Shown: positions 52,958-60,926 of the stretch, in pieces
How positions within the stretch are numbered: the stretch's first letter is position 1
Layout: each line of letters begins with the position of its first letter
Origin: Syntrophus sp964555065
Lineage (GTDB): Bacteria > Desulfobacterota > Syntrophia > Syntrophales > Syntrophaceae
Direction of reading: 5' to 3'
Length of the DNA stretch: 64,000 nucleotides
Assembly: GCA_964555065.1 (NCBI GenBank)
Contig: CAZKRB010000004.1
Span: forward strand, 1 to 64,000
Notes under the pieces: model-generated
What the model was told of the DNA's origin: nothing
What the model saw: only the letters and a program-made list of their open reading frames with translations
The model's database searches: none
Made by a program: the position numbers and the translations under genes

Positions 52958-54085
52958 GTGAGGATTTCCCGCATCGAAGTCTATGAATTCTCTCTTCCCT
53001 TTGCCATGCCGGTGAAGATCGGCCGGGAGATCCTGTGCGACCGGAAAGGGCTGCTGGTTGTCCTGACCGATGATCGGGGACGGTGCGGTTACGGGGAGAT
53101 CGCCCCTCTGCCGGGATTTGAGTCGACGACGTCGGAACGGTGCCTCCAGGATCTCCCATACCTTGGCAAGTCCCTGAACGGCGCCTGCCTCTCCTATGAC
53201 CGGTTTGAAATTTCGGCCCCCTTGATGGGCATCGTTGAAATCCCCGTCTCGTCGTGGACGGCTCACACGCTCTTCGGGGTGGAAAGCGCCCTGCTGGGTC
53301 TCTATCTGCGGCAGGAGAGAACGGAAGGCCGATACGATGCATTCCCGCCGTCTGAGGATCCGCTCCGGATTCCGGTCAACGGTCTCTTTATCCCGGAGCG
53401 GGCGGCGGACGGACTGGACCGGCAGCTCCGGGAGCTAAAAAGCCGTGGAGTGACCACGGTCAAGATCAAAATCGGCAGGCTTTCGCCGGAAGAGGATATC
53501 CGTCAGATCCGCCGCCTGGTGGAGAAGCTCGGGCCGGGGCTATCCCTGCGTCTGGATGGGAACCGGAACCTGACGGCGGCGGGGTATCGGCGTATCTACG
53601 AGGCGCTGGCCGATCTGCCTGTGGAGTATGTGGAAGAGCCCCTTGGGGAAGAAGAGAGGGAAATGGCGGGCGATACCCCCTGGCCGCTGGCGCTGGATGA
53701 ATCGCTGTCACTGGTCCTCGATCCGGAAGAACCCCGTCTGTCCGCGCTGGACCCGTCGGTCCGGACGGTGATTTTGAAGCCCGGTATGCTCAACGGGCTC
53801 CATGCGATGGCTCAGGTCGTCACCGAGGCCCGGAAGAGCGGCATCCGGACGATCCTCAGTTCCGCCTTCAATGCCGGCGTCACCCTGGCCGTTCTGGGAG
53901 CCTTTTCCCGCCTGGCCGGCCTTCCCCCCGAGACAGTCCATGGACTGGACACACTGCGGTATCTGGCTGCGGATGTTCTGTCGCCGTCTCCGGGAATTTC
54001 CGGGGGCATGCTGGAGATCCCAGGCAAATTGCTGTTCGGGGTCGTTTCTTTGAATGAGCAGGTCCTCCGGGAGAAAGTCTTATGA
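52958..54085 (+). CDS. menC: o-Succinylbenzoate synthase (enolase superfamily)
   Basis: 375 residues from GTG 52958 (GGAG 9-12 bp upstream; TTG 52952 is less well placed). The enolase-superfamily catalytic set is visible: KIKIG (acid/base Lys pair), RLDGN (Asp), VEEPL (Glu), LALDES (Asp) and VILKPG (second Lys). It dehydrates SHCHC to o-succinylbenzoate. It is the first gene of menC-E-H-A, joined to menE by a 4-bp overlap. Dipeptide epimerases share the fold, but the context favours MenC. Confidence 0.9.
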   Translation: MRISRIEVYEFSLPFAMPVKIGREILCDRKGLLVVLTDDRGRCGYGEIAPLPGFESTTSERCLQDLPYLGKSLNGACLSYDRFEISAPLMGIVEIPVSSWTAHTLFGVESALLGLYLRQERTEGRYDAFPPSEDPLRIPVNGLFIPERAADGLDRQLRELKSRGVTTVKIKIGRLSPEEDIRQIRRLVEKLGPGLSLRLDGNRNLTAAGYRRIYEALADLPVEYVEEPLGEEEREMAGDTPWPLALDESLSLVLDPEEPRLSALDPSVRTVILKPGMLNGLHAMAQVVTEARKSGIRTILSSAFNAGVTLAVLGAFSRLAGLPPETVHGLDTLRYLAADVLSPSPGISGGMLEIPGKLLFGVVSLNEQVLREKVL

Positions 54086-55551
54086 CGCCGCCGTTGCCGC
54101 CCTTTATCGAGAACGAATCCATCGATCTGGAACGGCTCTTTGAGGAATACCGGGAGCATCCGGCGCTGGTGACGCCGGCGGGCATCCGGACCTTCGGAGA
54201 AGTCCGCGAGCGCCTGAAAAGGGTGATCTTCAACCTGCGGCAGGCCGGAATCCGCGAGGGCGTCTCCGTGGCCCTCCATGGGGAAAACAGCGAACTCCAC
54301 CTGTACCTGTTCCTCGCGGCCTGGGTGATGGGGTTTCTCTATCTGCCTTTAGATTTCAAGGCGCCCATGGGCAGCCTGCTCGATGCCGCCCCCATCGATT
54401 TCCTCGCCGCCGCCGGGGAAGCCCCGCCTTCCGCCGGCCTGACCATCCTGCGCCCGGAAACACTTCTCCTGCCCCAGCCCGCGGCGGACGCCCCCCTGGA
54501 AAATCGGCCCTGGCCGGAAATTCCCTTCCGCCGCGAAGCCTGCGCAATCTTCACCTCCGGTTCGACGGGGAAGCCCCGGGGGATCGTCCTTACGGTGGGA
54601 AACTTCGTCTACAGCGCCCTGGGAACAAACGCCTCCCTCGGGATGGAACCAGCGGACCGCTGGCTCCTCAGTCTGCCCCTTTTTCATATCGGCGGCGTCA
54701 TGATCTGGGTCCGGACCCTCCTTGTCGGCAGCGCGTCCATCCTGCCCCGACGGCTGAAGCGGATCGACGAAGCGGTGCTGGCCTTTTCGCCGACGGTCCT
54801 GTCCGTCGTGCCGACCCAGCTCATCCGCTTTCTGGACTCCCCGGCCCTCGTCCCCATCCTGCAGAAGGCGAGAGCCCTCCTGCTGGGAGGCGCGCCCTGC
54901 CCGCCCTGGCTGATCGAAAAGGCCCTTGAACGGGGCATCCCGGTGATTCCGTCCTACGGTTCCACCGAATCCTGCGCCCAGGCTACCGGGGTTGCCAGGG
55001 ATGCGGGCCGCAGCGCCTACCGCACCGCCGGGCGTCCCCTTGCCCACCGGGAAGTGGAGATTGCGGACGACGGGACCATCCTGCTGGGAGGGAAGACGAT
55101 TTTTCGCCGCTACCTGACCGACGCTCCGGAAGGAAGGGCCGGGGAAAAGCGCCTTTTCCGGACCGCCGACGTCGGCTATCTCGACCCGGACGGAAATCTC
55201 GTGGTCCTGGGCCGGAAAGACGGACTCTTCATTTCCGGGGGTGAGAACATCTCCCCCTTCGAGATCGAAAATGCCCTGCTGGAGATGGATTCCGTCGTGA
55301 CGGCCATCGTGGTTCCCGTGCCGCACCCTGAATTCGGGCAGGTACCATGGGCCTTCGTGATGATGACGGGTCCCTTTGACGAGACAGCGATCCGCGCGGG
55401 TCTGAAAACAAGGCTGCCCGGCTACAAGATCCCGAAGCGCATTCTGCCCCTGGAGCCTCAGGCCGGGACGGGGACGTTGAAGTACAGTCGGGAAGCCCTG
55501 GCGAAGCGGGCGGGGGAACTGGCCGGGCAGGAGCGGGAAAGCCCGCGATGA
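54082..55551 (+). CDS. menE: o-Succinylbenzoate-CoA ligase
   Basis: 489-residue adenylate-forming enzyme activating o-succinylbenzoate with ATP and CoA. The P-loop AIFTSGSTGKPRG, the IPSYGSTESCAQ motif, RTADVGYLDPDGNLVVLGRKD and a C-terminal LPGYKIPKRI with GTLKYSREAL (catalytic Lys) are intact. ATGA overlaps exist with both menC and menH. Confidence 0.93.
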   Translation: MTPPLPPFIENESIDLERLFEEYREHPALVTPAGIRTFGEVRERLKRVIFNLRQAGIREGVSVALHGENSELHLYLFLAAWVMGFLYLPLDFKAPMGSLLDAAPIDFLAAAGEAPPSAGLTILRPETLLLPQPAADAPLENRPWPEIPFRREACAIFTSGSTGKPRGIVLTVGNFVYSALGTNASLGMEPADRWLLSLPLFHIGGVMIWVRTLLVGSASILPRRLKRIDEAVLAFSPTVLSVVPTQLIRFLDSPALVPILQKARALLLGGAPCPPWLIEKALERGIPVIPSYGSTESCAQATGVARDAGRSAYRTAGRPLAHREVEIADDGTILLGGKTIFRRYLTDAPEGRAGEKRLFRTADVGYLDPDGNLVVLGRKDGLFISGGENISPFEIENALLEMDSVVTAIVVPVPHPEFGQVPWAFVMMTGPFDETAIRAGLKTRLPGYKIPKRILPLEPQAGTGTLKYSREALAKRAGELAGQERESPR

Positions 55552-56399
55552 CGGCGACGGCCCTGCACTGTGAGGAATTCGGCCGCCCGGAGCGCGGCGT
55601 GTTCGTCTTTCTCCACGGCTTTATGGGCAGCCGCTGCTCGCTCCAGCCGATTGCAACTCCCCTGGCTGACACCCACCGCTGCCTGTTCTTCGACCTTCCC
55701 GGCCATGGCCGGTCCCTCTTCCGCCGGAGCGCTGCCCTCCGCGCCCTGAACACCCTGGAAGACACAGCGGCCCTCATCCTGCGGGATCTGGACGCCCTGG
55801 GCGTTGGCCGATTCAGCCTTTACGGATACTCCATGGGAGGGCGGGCCGCCCAGAATGTGGCCCTCCTGGCCCCCGAACGGATCGAGCGGCTGATCCTCGA
55901 ATCCGCCTCCTTCGGCATTGCCGACCCGGCAGAGCGGCGGCGGCGCTCGTTGCGGGACGCGGCCCTGCTGGCCGGGATCCGGACGGAAAAGGAACTTGCG
56001 GCATTCCTGGAAGGATGGTATCAACTTCCCCTGTTTTGCACCCTTTCGGGCACCTCCGCTCTCCATCGGATTCTGCGGGAAAGGCAGGGCAACGAGGTGA
56101 GGGAGCTCCGCCGCGCCCTGAAGATCCTGGGCGTGGGGAACCAGCCTTATTTCGCGCCTCGGCTCGCGAGTCTGAGCTTCCCGATGTTTTATTTCTGCGG
56201 CGAACGGGACGATGCCTATGCCGGAAGGGCCAATGCGATTTCGAAAGAGATCCCCGCAATGAGGGTGACGGCTTTTCCCCATGCCTCCCATGACATTCAC
56301 AGCCAGTTTCCCGGGGAGATTATCCCGGTTTTGGCGCGGATCGCAGCGGGATTGGGAGAGGCAGGCGGTTCGGGATCTTGCGGAGGTGAAGAGCCGTGA
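55548..56399 (+). CDS. menH: SHCHC synthase (alpha/beta hydrolase fold)
   Basis: 283 residues. The nucleophile elbow GYSMGGRAA supplies Ser, the HGFMGSR oxyanion region is near the N-terminus, and FPHASHDIH gives the C-terminal His. It eliminates pyruvate from the MenD product SEPHCHC. Its position between menE and menA, with 4-bp overlaps on both sides, supports MenH among the many alpha/beta hydrolases. Confidence 0.9.
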   Translation: MTATALHCEEFGRPERGVFVFLHGFMGSRCSLQPIATPLADTHRCLFFDLPGHGRSLFRRSAALRALNTLEDTAALILRDLDALGVGRFSLYGYSMGGRAAQNVALLAPERIERLILESASFGIADPAERRRRSLRDAALLAGIRTEKELAAFLEGWYQLPLFCTLSGTSALHRILRERQGNEVRELRRALKILGVGNQPYFAPRLASLSFPMFYFCGERDDAYAGRANAISKEIPAMRVTAFPHASHDIHSQFPGEIIPVLARIAAGLGEAGGSGSCGGEEP

Positions 56400-57280
56400 A
56401 TCGTGAAAAATTGAAAGCGTGGGTGCAGGCCAGCCGACCGCCCTTCTTTGTTGCCACCCTGATTCCGCTTTCCGCCGGGGCGGTCCTGGCCCACAGGCAG
56501 GGCGCCTTTTCCCTTCCGATCTTTCTTCTGGTCCTGTTCGGATCCTTCCTGGTGCACTTCGCGACGAACATTTCCAACGACTACTTCGATCACCTCCAGG
56601 GGACCGATGCCGGGGAATCCATCGGCGGATCCCGGGTTCTGCAGGAAGGCAAGATCAAGGTGGCGGAGCTGGGGAGAGCCATCGTGCTCCTGTACGTCGT
56701 CGCCGCCCTAATCGGCTTCTCCCTCGCCTGGACTCTGAAATTGTGGGTGCTGATCCCGCTGATGGCCCTGGCCTTCTTCAGCAGCCTCTTCTACGTGGCG
56801 CCTCCCGTCCGCTACGGCTACCACGGTCTGGGCGAGCTTTTCGTCGCCGCCAACATGGGGCCGGTCATGGTCCTGGGCTCCTACTGGGTCCTCCTGGGTC
56901 GGATGGACTGGACGCCCCTGCCTGTAACCCTTCCCATCGGCCTGATGGTCGCCCTGATTCTGTACTACCAGAGCCTGCCGGACATGGAAACGGACCGGGA
57001 GGCGGGCAAAAGAACCCTGGCCGTCCGCCTGGGGAAGAAGGGCGCGCTGGCGCTGCTGCTGGCCTTCTGGGCTCTGATCTACGCCAGCATCGCCGCTCTG
57101 ACCGCTGCCGGATATTTTTCGTTCATCGCCTGGGGGGCGGCGCTGACGCTCCCGCTGCTGCTCAAACTCTGGAAAATCATCCAGGCGACCCGCGATTGGG
57201 TGGAACTGGACCGCTATGGAAAATACATCCGCATCTTTTACTTCATCAACGGCCTGATTCTGGTCGCGGCCCTGTTTTAA
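56396..57280 (+). CDS. menA: 1,4-dihydroxy-2-naphthoate polyprenyltransferase
   Basis: 294-residue UbiA-superfamily membrane enzyme from GTG 56396, overlapping the menH stop. The two Asp-rich prenyl-diphosphate sites are NISNDYFDHLQGTD and DMETDREAGKRTLAVRLG. About eight to nine membrane segments. It attaches the isoprenoid tail to DHNA before the final MenG/UbiE methylation; no menG is in the window. Confidence 0.93.
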   Translation: MNREKLKAWVQASRPPFFVATLIPLSAGAVLAHRQGAFSLPIFLLVLFGSFLVHFATNISNDYFDHLQGTDAGESIGGSRVLQEGKIKVAELGRAIVLLYVVAALIGFSLAWTLKLWVLIPLMALAFFSSLFYVAPPVRYGYHGLGELFVAANMGPVMVLGSYWVLLGRMDWTPLPVTLPIGLMVALILYYQSLPDMETDREAGKRTLAVRLGKKGALALLLAFWALIYASIAALTAAGYFSFIAWGAALTLPLLLKLWKIIQATRDWVELDRYGKYIRIFYFINGLILVAALF

Positions 57281-57385
57281 TCGGGCGCTGCAGATCCGAC
57301 GCCGAAAGAACGCTCCCCTGCCGACGGAAGATATTCGTGTGGAGGGGGGCTCGTGTATACAGAATCGCTTGCGATCACCGGGGTC

Positions 57386-57535
57386 ATGGACTGCATGCCG
57401 TGGAAAACCTGCAACAGCTGCGCGGAGAAGTACAACGGCACTTTCCGCGTCAAACAGTTCACCTGTCTCGATCCGTCCCGGATTTTGGTTTTTGCTCAGC
57501 TGAGGGATCGCGGAAGTTTATGGAAAGCCTGTTGA
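57386..57535 (+). pseudogene. IS4-type transposase N-terminal remnant
   Basis: 49 codons reading as a degraded DUF4372 start of IS4-family transposases: EKYNGTFRVKQFTCLD, then FAQLRDRGSLW where the family has FAQLTYRESL. It stops at 57533-57535, and nothing else of the element is visible. It lies between menA and the nucleotidyltransferase gene. Confidence 0.55.
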
Positions 57536-57632
57536 GGGTTTCAATTAAAGGAGAAAAGGGAGCCGGCATACCGGATCGATCAGCGCGGCAATCGGGTGTG
57601 CTTTTTTACCGGGATGTGCTATGGTGCCCGCC

Positions 57633-58979
57633 ATGGAGCCGCGAATCATTCCCCGGAAGGAACACCGGATAACCCGAAAGCAGATCAACCCGAACGTCCT
57701 GCGCACGCTCTACCGCCTTCGTGACAACGGCTTCATTGCGTACCTGATCGGGGGATGTGTCCGCGACCTGCTCCTGGAGCGCACGCCTAAGGACTTCGAT
57801 ATCGCCACGAACGCCACCCCCGGCCAGATCAAGCGGCTCTTCCGTAACTGCCGTCTCGTCGGCCGTCGATTTCGGCTGGCCCATCTGCACTTCCAGAACG
57901 AAATCCTCGAAGTTTCCACGTTCCGGGCCGCCGCCCCCCCCTCCGATGAAGAGGGCGCCGAAGAGCCCGGCCCGGATAGCCGCCCGCCCCGGCACCTGAA
58001 GGACGAGGACGGAATGGTTCTCCGGGATAACGTCTTCGGTACGCCGGAAGAGGATGCCCTCCGCCGGGACTTCACCATCAATGCCCTTGCCTACAATATT
58101 GCCGATTTTTCGGTGATAGACTACTCGACGGGACTGAGCGACCTCCACGAACGGCTCCTGCGCCCCATCGGCGACCCGTATCTGCGCTTTACGGAAGACC
58201 CCGTGCGCATGCTCCGCGCCGTTCGTTTTGCCGCCTCCCATGACTTCGTCATCGAGCCCGCCACGTGGGAGGTCCTCTGCGAGCTTTCCTCTACGATATC
58301 CCGAGCTTCGCCGGCCAGGCTCTATGAAGAGGTTTTGAAACTCTTCCTCGTTGGGTATGCGCGGCCGGTTTTCGCCCTCCTGGGAAAAAGCGGGCTCCTG
58401 GCCGCCCTTTTTCCCGGGCTTGGCCGGTGGCTCGAAGAGCGCGATCTTCACCGGAGTCTCCTGCTCACCCAGCTGGAATTCCTCGATCGGCAATGCCAGG
58501 ATGAAGCGTCGCCATCCCCTCCGTTCTTCTTCGCCGCCTTCTTCGGGACCGGCCTGGAGGAAGCCGCGCTGGAATGCAGCCGGAACGGAATTCCCCACCA
58601 GCAGGCGCTGGATGCCGTCTGCAACGAATTCCTCGCCGAGTGTTCCAGGACGGTGAGCATTCCGGGGAGGATCGGAAGCCAGATGCGCGGCATCCTCTCC
58701 ATGCAGCCGGCGCTGCACAGAAAGCCGCCGCGCCGTCCCGCCGTCCTGGCAGGCAGACCGGGGTTCACCGACGCCCTGGCCTACCTGCGTCTCACCGCCG
58801 AAACGAGGCCTGAAAATCGGGGCGCGCTGGCATGGTGGGACGCCTTCCTTTCCGGAACCCTTCCCCCGGACGAAACGGCGCCGCCCGCCGATAAAGCCCC
58901 GTCAAAACGAAGGAGAAGGAGACGGCGCCGCCATCGTCCCGCCGCCCCAACCGCTGCTTCGCCTCCCGCTTCGGAGTGA
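57633..58979 (+). CDS. pcnB: Poly(A) polymerase / CCA-adding nucleotidyltransferase family protein
   Basis: 448 residues. Head-domain motif GGCVRDLLLERTPKDFDIATNA has the GGxVRD and DxD elements. DALRRDFTINALAYN and DPVRMLRAVRFAA follow, as in PcnB/CCA enzymes. A basic Arg/Lys-rich C-terminus (KRRRRRRRRH) is typical of poly(A) polymerases. An insertion between RAAAPP and DEDGMVLRDN also fits PcnB. It adds A tails to RNA for decay. ATG 57633 preferred; GTG 57621 possible. Confidence 0.85.
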   Translation: MEPRIIPRKEHRITRKQINPNVLRTLYRLRDNGFIAYLIGGCVRDLLLERTPKDFDIATNATPGQIKRLFRNCRLVGRRFRLAHLHFQNEILEVSTFRAAAPPSDEEGAEEPGPDSRPPRHLKDEDGMVLRDNVFGTPEEDALRRDFTINALAYNIADFSVIDYSTGLSDLHERLLRPIGDPYLRFTEDPVRMLRAVRFAASHDFVIEPATWEVLCELSSTISRASPARLYEEVLKLFLVGYARPVFALLGKSGLLAALFPGLGRWLEERDLHRSLLLTQLEFLDRQCQDEASPSPPFFFAAFFGTGLEEAALECSRNGIPHQQALDAVCNEFLAECSRTVSIPGRIGSQMRGILSMQPALHRKPPRRPAVLAGRPGFTDALAYLRLTAETRPENRGALAWWDAFLSGTLPPDETAPPADKAPSKRRRRRRRRHRPAAPTAASPPASE

Positions 58980-59251
58980 AGGCAGCCGCCTGCCGGGGGG
59001 GGAAGGAGACTCATTCAGAATCGATTTTGCCGCGGTTCTCTTCCGCCGTCCCCTTTCAGCAACGCACACCACCAAGGTTGGGCTTTGACATAAAGCAAAT
59101 TTTTCGAATTCACTCAGAAACGCATCCCGCTGGCCACAGGCTCAGCGGTTTATCAGAAATAACTTCTCGATTCATTTTATCAGGTAGATGACGTGAAGTT
59201 ACTTAAGATCAACACGCAACTCGATTCGTTGTCGGAAGAAGGAGGGCCGGG

Positions 59252-60613
59252 ATGGGCGTCATGATGCAGGGTTTCTATTGGGATTGCCACCACGCGGAGA
59301 ATCTGGTCGAGAAGTGGTGGGATCACGTCAAGGGTAAGCTCCCCGACCTCGAAGCGGCGGGCTTCACCGGCCTGTGGCTTCCGCCGGCAGCGAAGGCCGA
59401 CCAGCGTCTCGGTATGGGCTATGACCCCTGCGACTACTTCGATCTGGGGGAATTTGACCAGCAGGGGGGCGTACCCACCGGCTTCGGCACCCGCCGGCAG
59501 TTGACCGACCTGATCCAGGCATGCCATGCCCACAAGCTGGAAGTCTACGCGGACGTAGTCTATAACCATTGCAGCGGGGGCGCTCTGGAGCCCAATCCCG
59601 ACAGCGGCGTGCCCTATTACACCCGCTTCGTCCCTGCCAGCGGCAAGTTTCCGCGGGATTACTCCTGCTTCAATCCAAGCCGATTCGAGGCCTGGGACGC
59701 CTATTTCAGCTTCGGCGGCTTTCCGGACCTGTGTCATCGGAGTCCGGAAGTCTATCGCTGGCTGCTGGAGAACGCCCGGTTTCTGATCGAGGAAGTCGGC
59801 TTTGACGGCTTTCGTTTCGACATGGTCAAGGGCTACGGCACCTGGATGATCACGGCCCTGCTCGAATACCGCTACCAGCCGCAGGACGGCCGCCGCAACG
59901 TGGACGACAACAACTGGAAATACTGGCGTCCCTTCGGGGTCGGCGAGTCGTGGTCCGGGGACCGGGAGATCAGCGAATGGATCGACTCCGCCAACTCCTG
60001 GAGTGACAATCCGGTTTCCGCTTTCGACTTCCCCCTCCGCTACCGGCTCAAGGATTTGTGCGACACGCCGGGATATTCCCTGCGCGAACTGACCCGGCCC
60101 GGGACCCTGTCCCAGGAGCGCCCCTTCCAGGCTGTGACCTTTGTGGACAACCACGACTTCCGGGGCGGAGACAGCCCGCCCATCATCAACGACAAGATGC
60201 TCGCCTATGCGTACATCCTCACCCATCCCGGCTATCCCTGCGTCTTCTGGCAGGATTATTTCTCCTATGGGCTGGCCCTCCCCGGAGAGCCCGGCGGCAT
60301 TGACGCCCTGGTGGCGGCGCACGAGAATTCAGCCGGAGGCGGATCGGTGGTCCGCTTCATCAATGACGATCTCTACCTCATGGAGCGCCTCGGCAATGGT
60401 TCTCAGTCCGGCCTGATCTTCGTCCTGAACAACCGCAACGATCGCTGGCAGGGCGCCTGGATCGACACCAACCACCCCGATCGGGTTTTCGAGCCGGTCG
60501 CCTGGCGCGGCCACGGGAGCCTGGACCGTCCCCTGAACAGCCGAAGCGCCGGAGATGGCCGTGCCCAGTTCTGGGCGCCGCCGAGGGGCTATGCGGTCTA
60601 TGCTCCCCGGTAG
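59252..60613 (+). CDS. Cytoplasmic alpha-amylase (GH13)
   Basis: 453 residues with no signal peptide. GH13 regions are visible: DVVYNH (I), GFRFDMVKG with the nucleophile Asp (II), VGESW with the acid/base Glu (III) and FVDNHD (IV). It begins with MMQGFYWDC as in GH13 alpha-amylases of the B. licheniformis-like subgroup and cleaves internal alpha-1,4 bonds. Together with the alpha-glucan phosphorylase at 7834 and the GH15 protein it points to internal glycogen handling. Confidence 0.9.
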   Translation: MGVMMQGFYWDCHHAENLVEKWWDHVKGKLPDLEAAGFTGLWLPPAAKADQRLGMGYDPCDYFDLGEFDQQGGVPTGFGTRRQLTDLIQACHAHKLEVYADVVYNHCSGGALEPNPDSGVPYYTRFVPASGKFPRDYSCFNPSRFEAWDAYFSFGGFPDLCHRSPEVYRWLLENARFLIEEVGFDGFRFDMVKGYGTWMITALLEYRYQPQDGRRNVDDNNWKYWRPFGVGESWSGDREISEWIDSANSWSDNPVSAFDFPLRYRLKDLCDTPGYSLRELTRPGTLSQERPFQAVTFVDNHDFRGGDSPPIINDKMLAYAYILTHPGYPCVFWQDYFSYGLALPGEPGGIDALVAAHENSAGGGSVVRFINDDLYLMERLGNGSQSGLIFVLNNRNDRWQGAWIDTNHPDRVFEPVAWRGHGSLDRPLNSRSAGDGRAQFWAPPRGYAVYAPR

Positions 60614-60926
60614 CTTTCAGGGACTGTTTCCCTCCTTTTCATGATAATAAAGGAAGGGGGAGGCATTGCCATTCAAGACGCGGCCTATTCAGGAAGGATA
60701 GCCGTTCCTTTCAAGGGGATATTGAGGAAGTCGGTGGCGCAGAGACGGCAGAGGCTGCACTCGAAGGGCAGGGAGAGGTACAGACTCTCCGCCGGCGAGC
60801 CCCCGGACCCGAATCGGAACATGGGGGTTGATTTCCGGGGCGAGCTGTTGAATACTTCGAGTACTTGAGGAAAGGGGGAAATTCCTTCTCCCGTCGGACA
60901 ATGACCCCTCAAGAACCCGGACACCT
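60614..60926. other. Intergenic region upstream of the YdbH-like gene
   Basis: Several short frames cross this stretch on both strands; none shows family features. A weak CCTTT/AAAGG hairpin sits around 60632-60655 after the amylase stop. No confident promoter. Confidence 0.4.
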
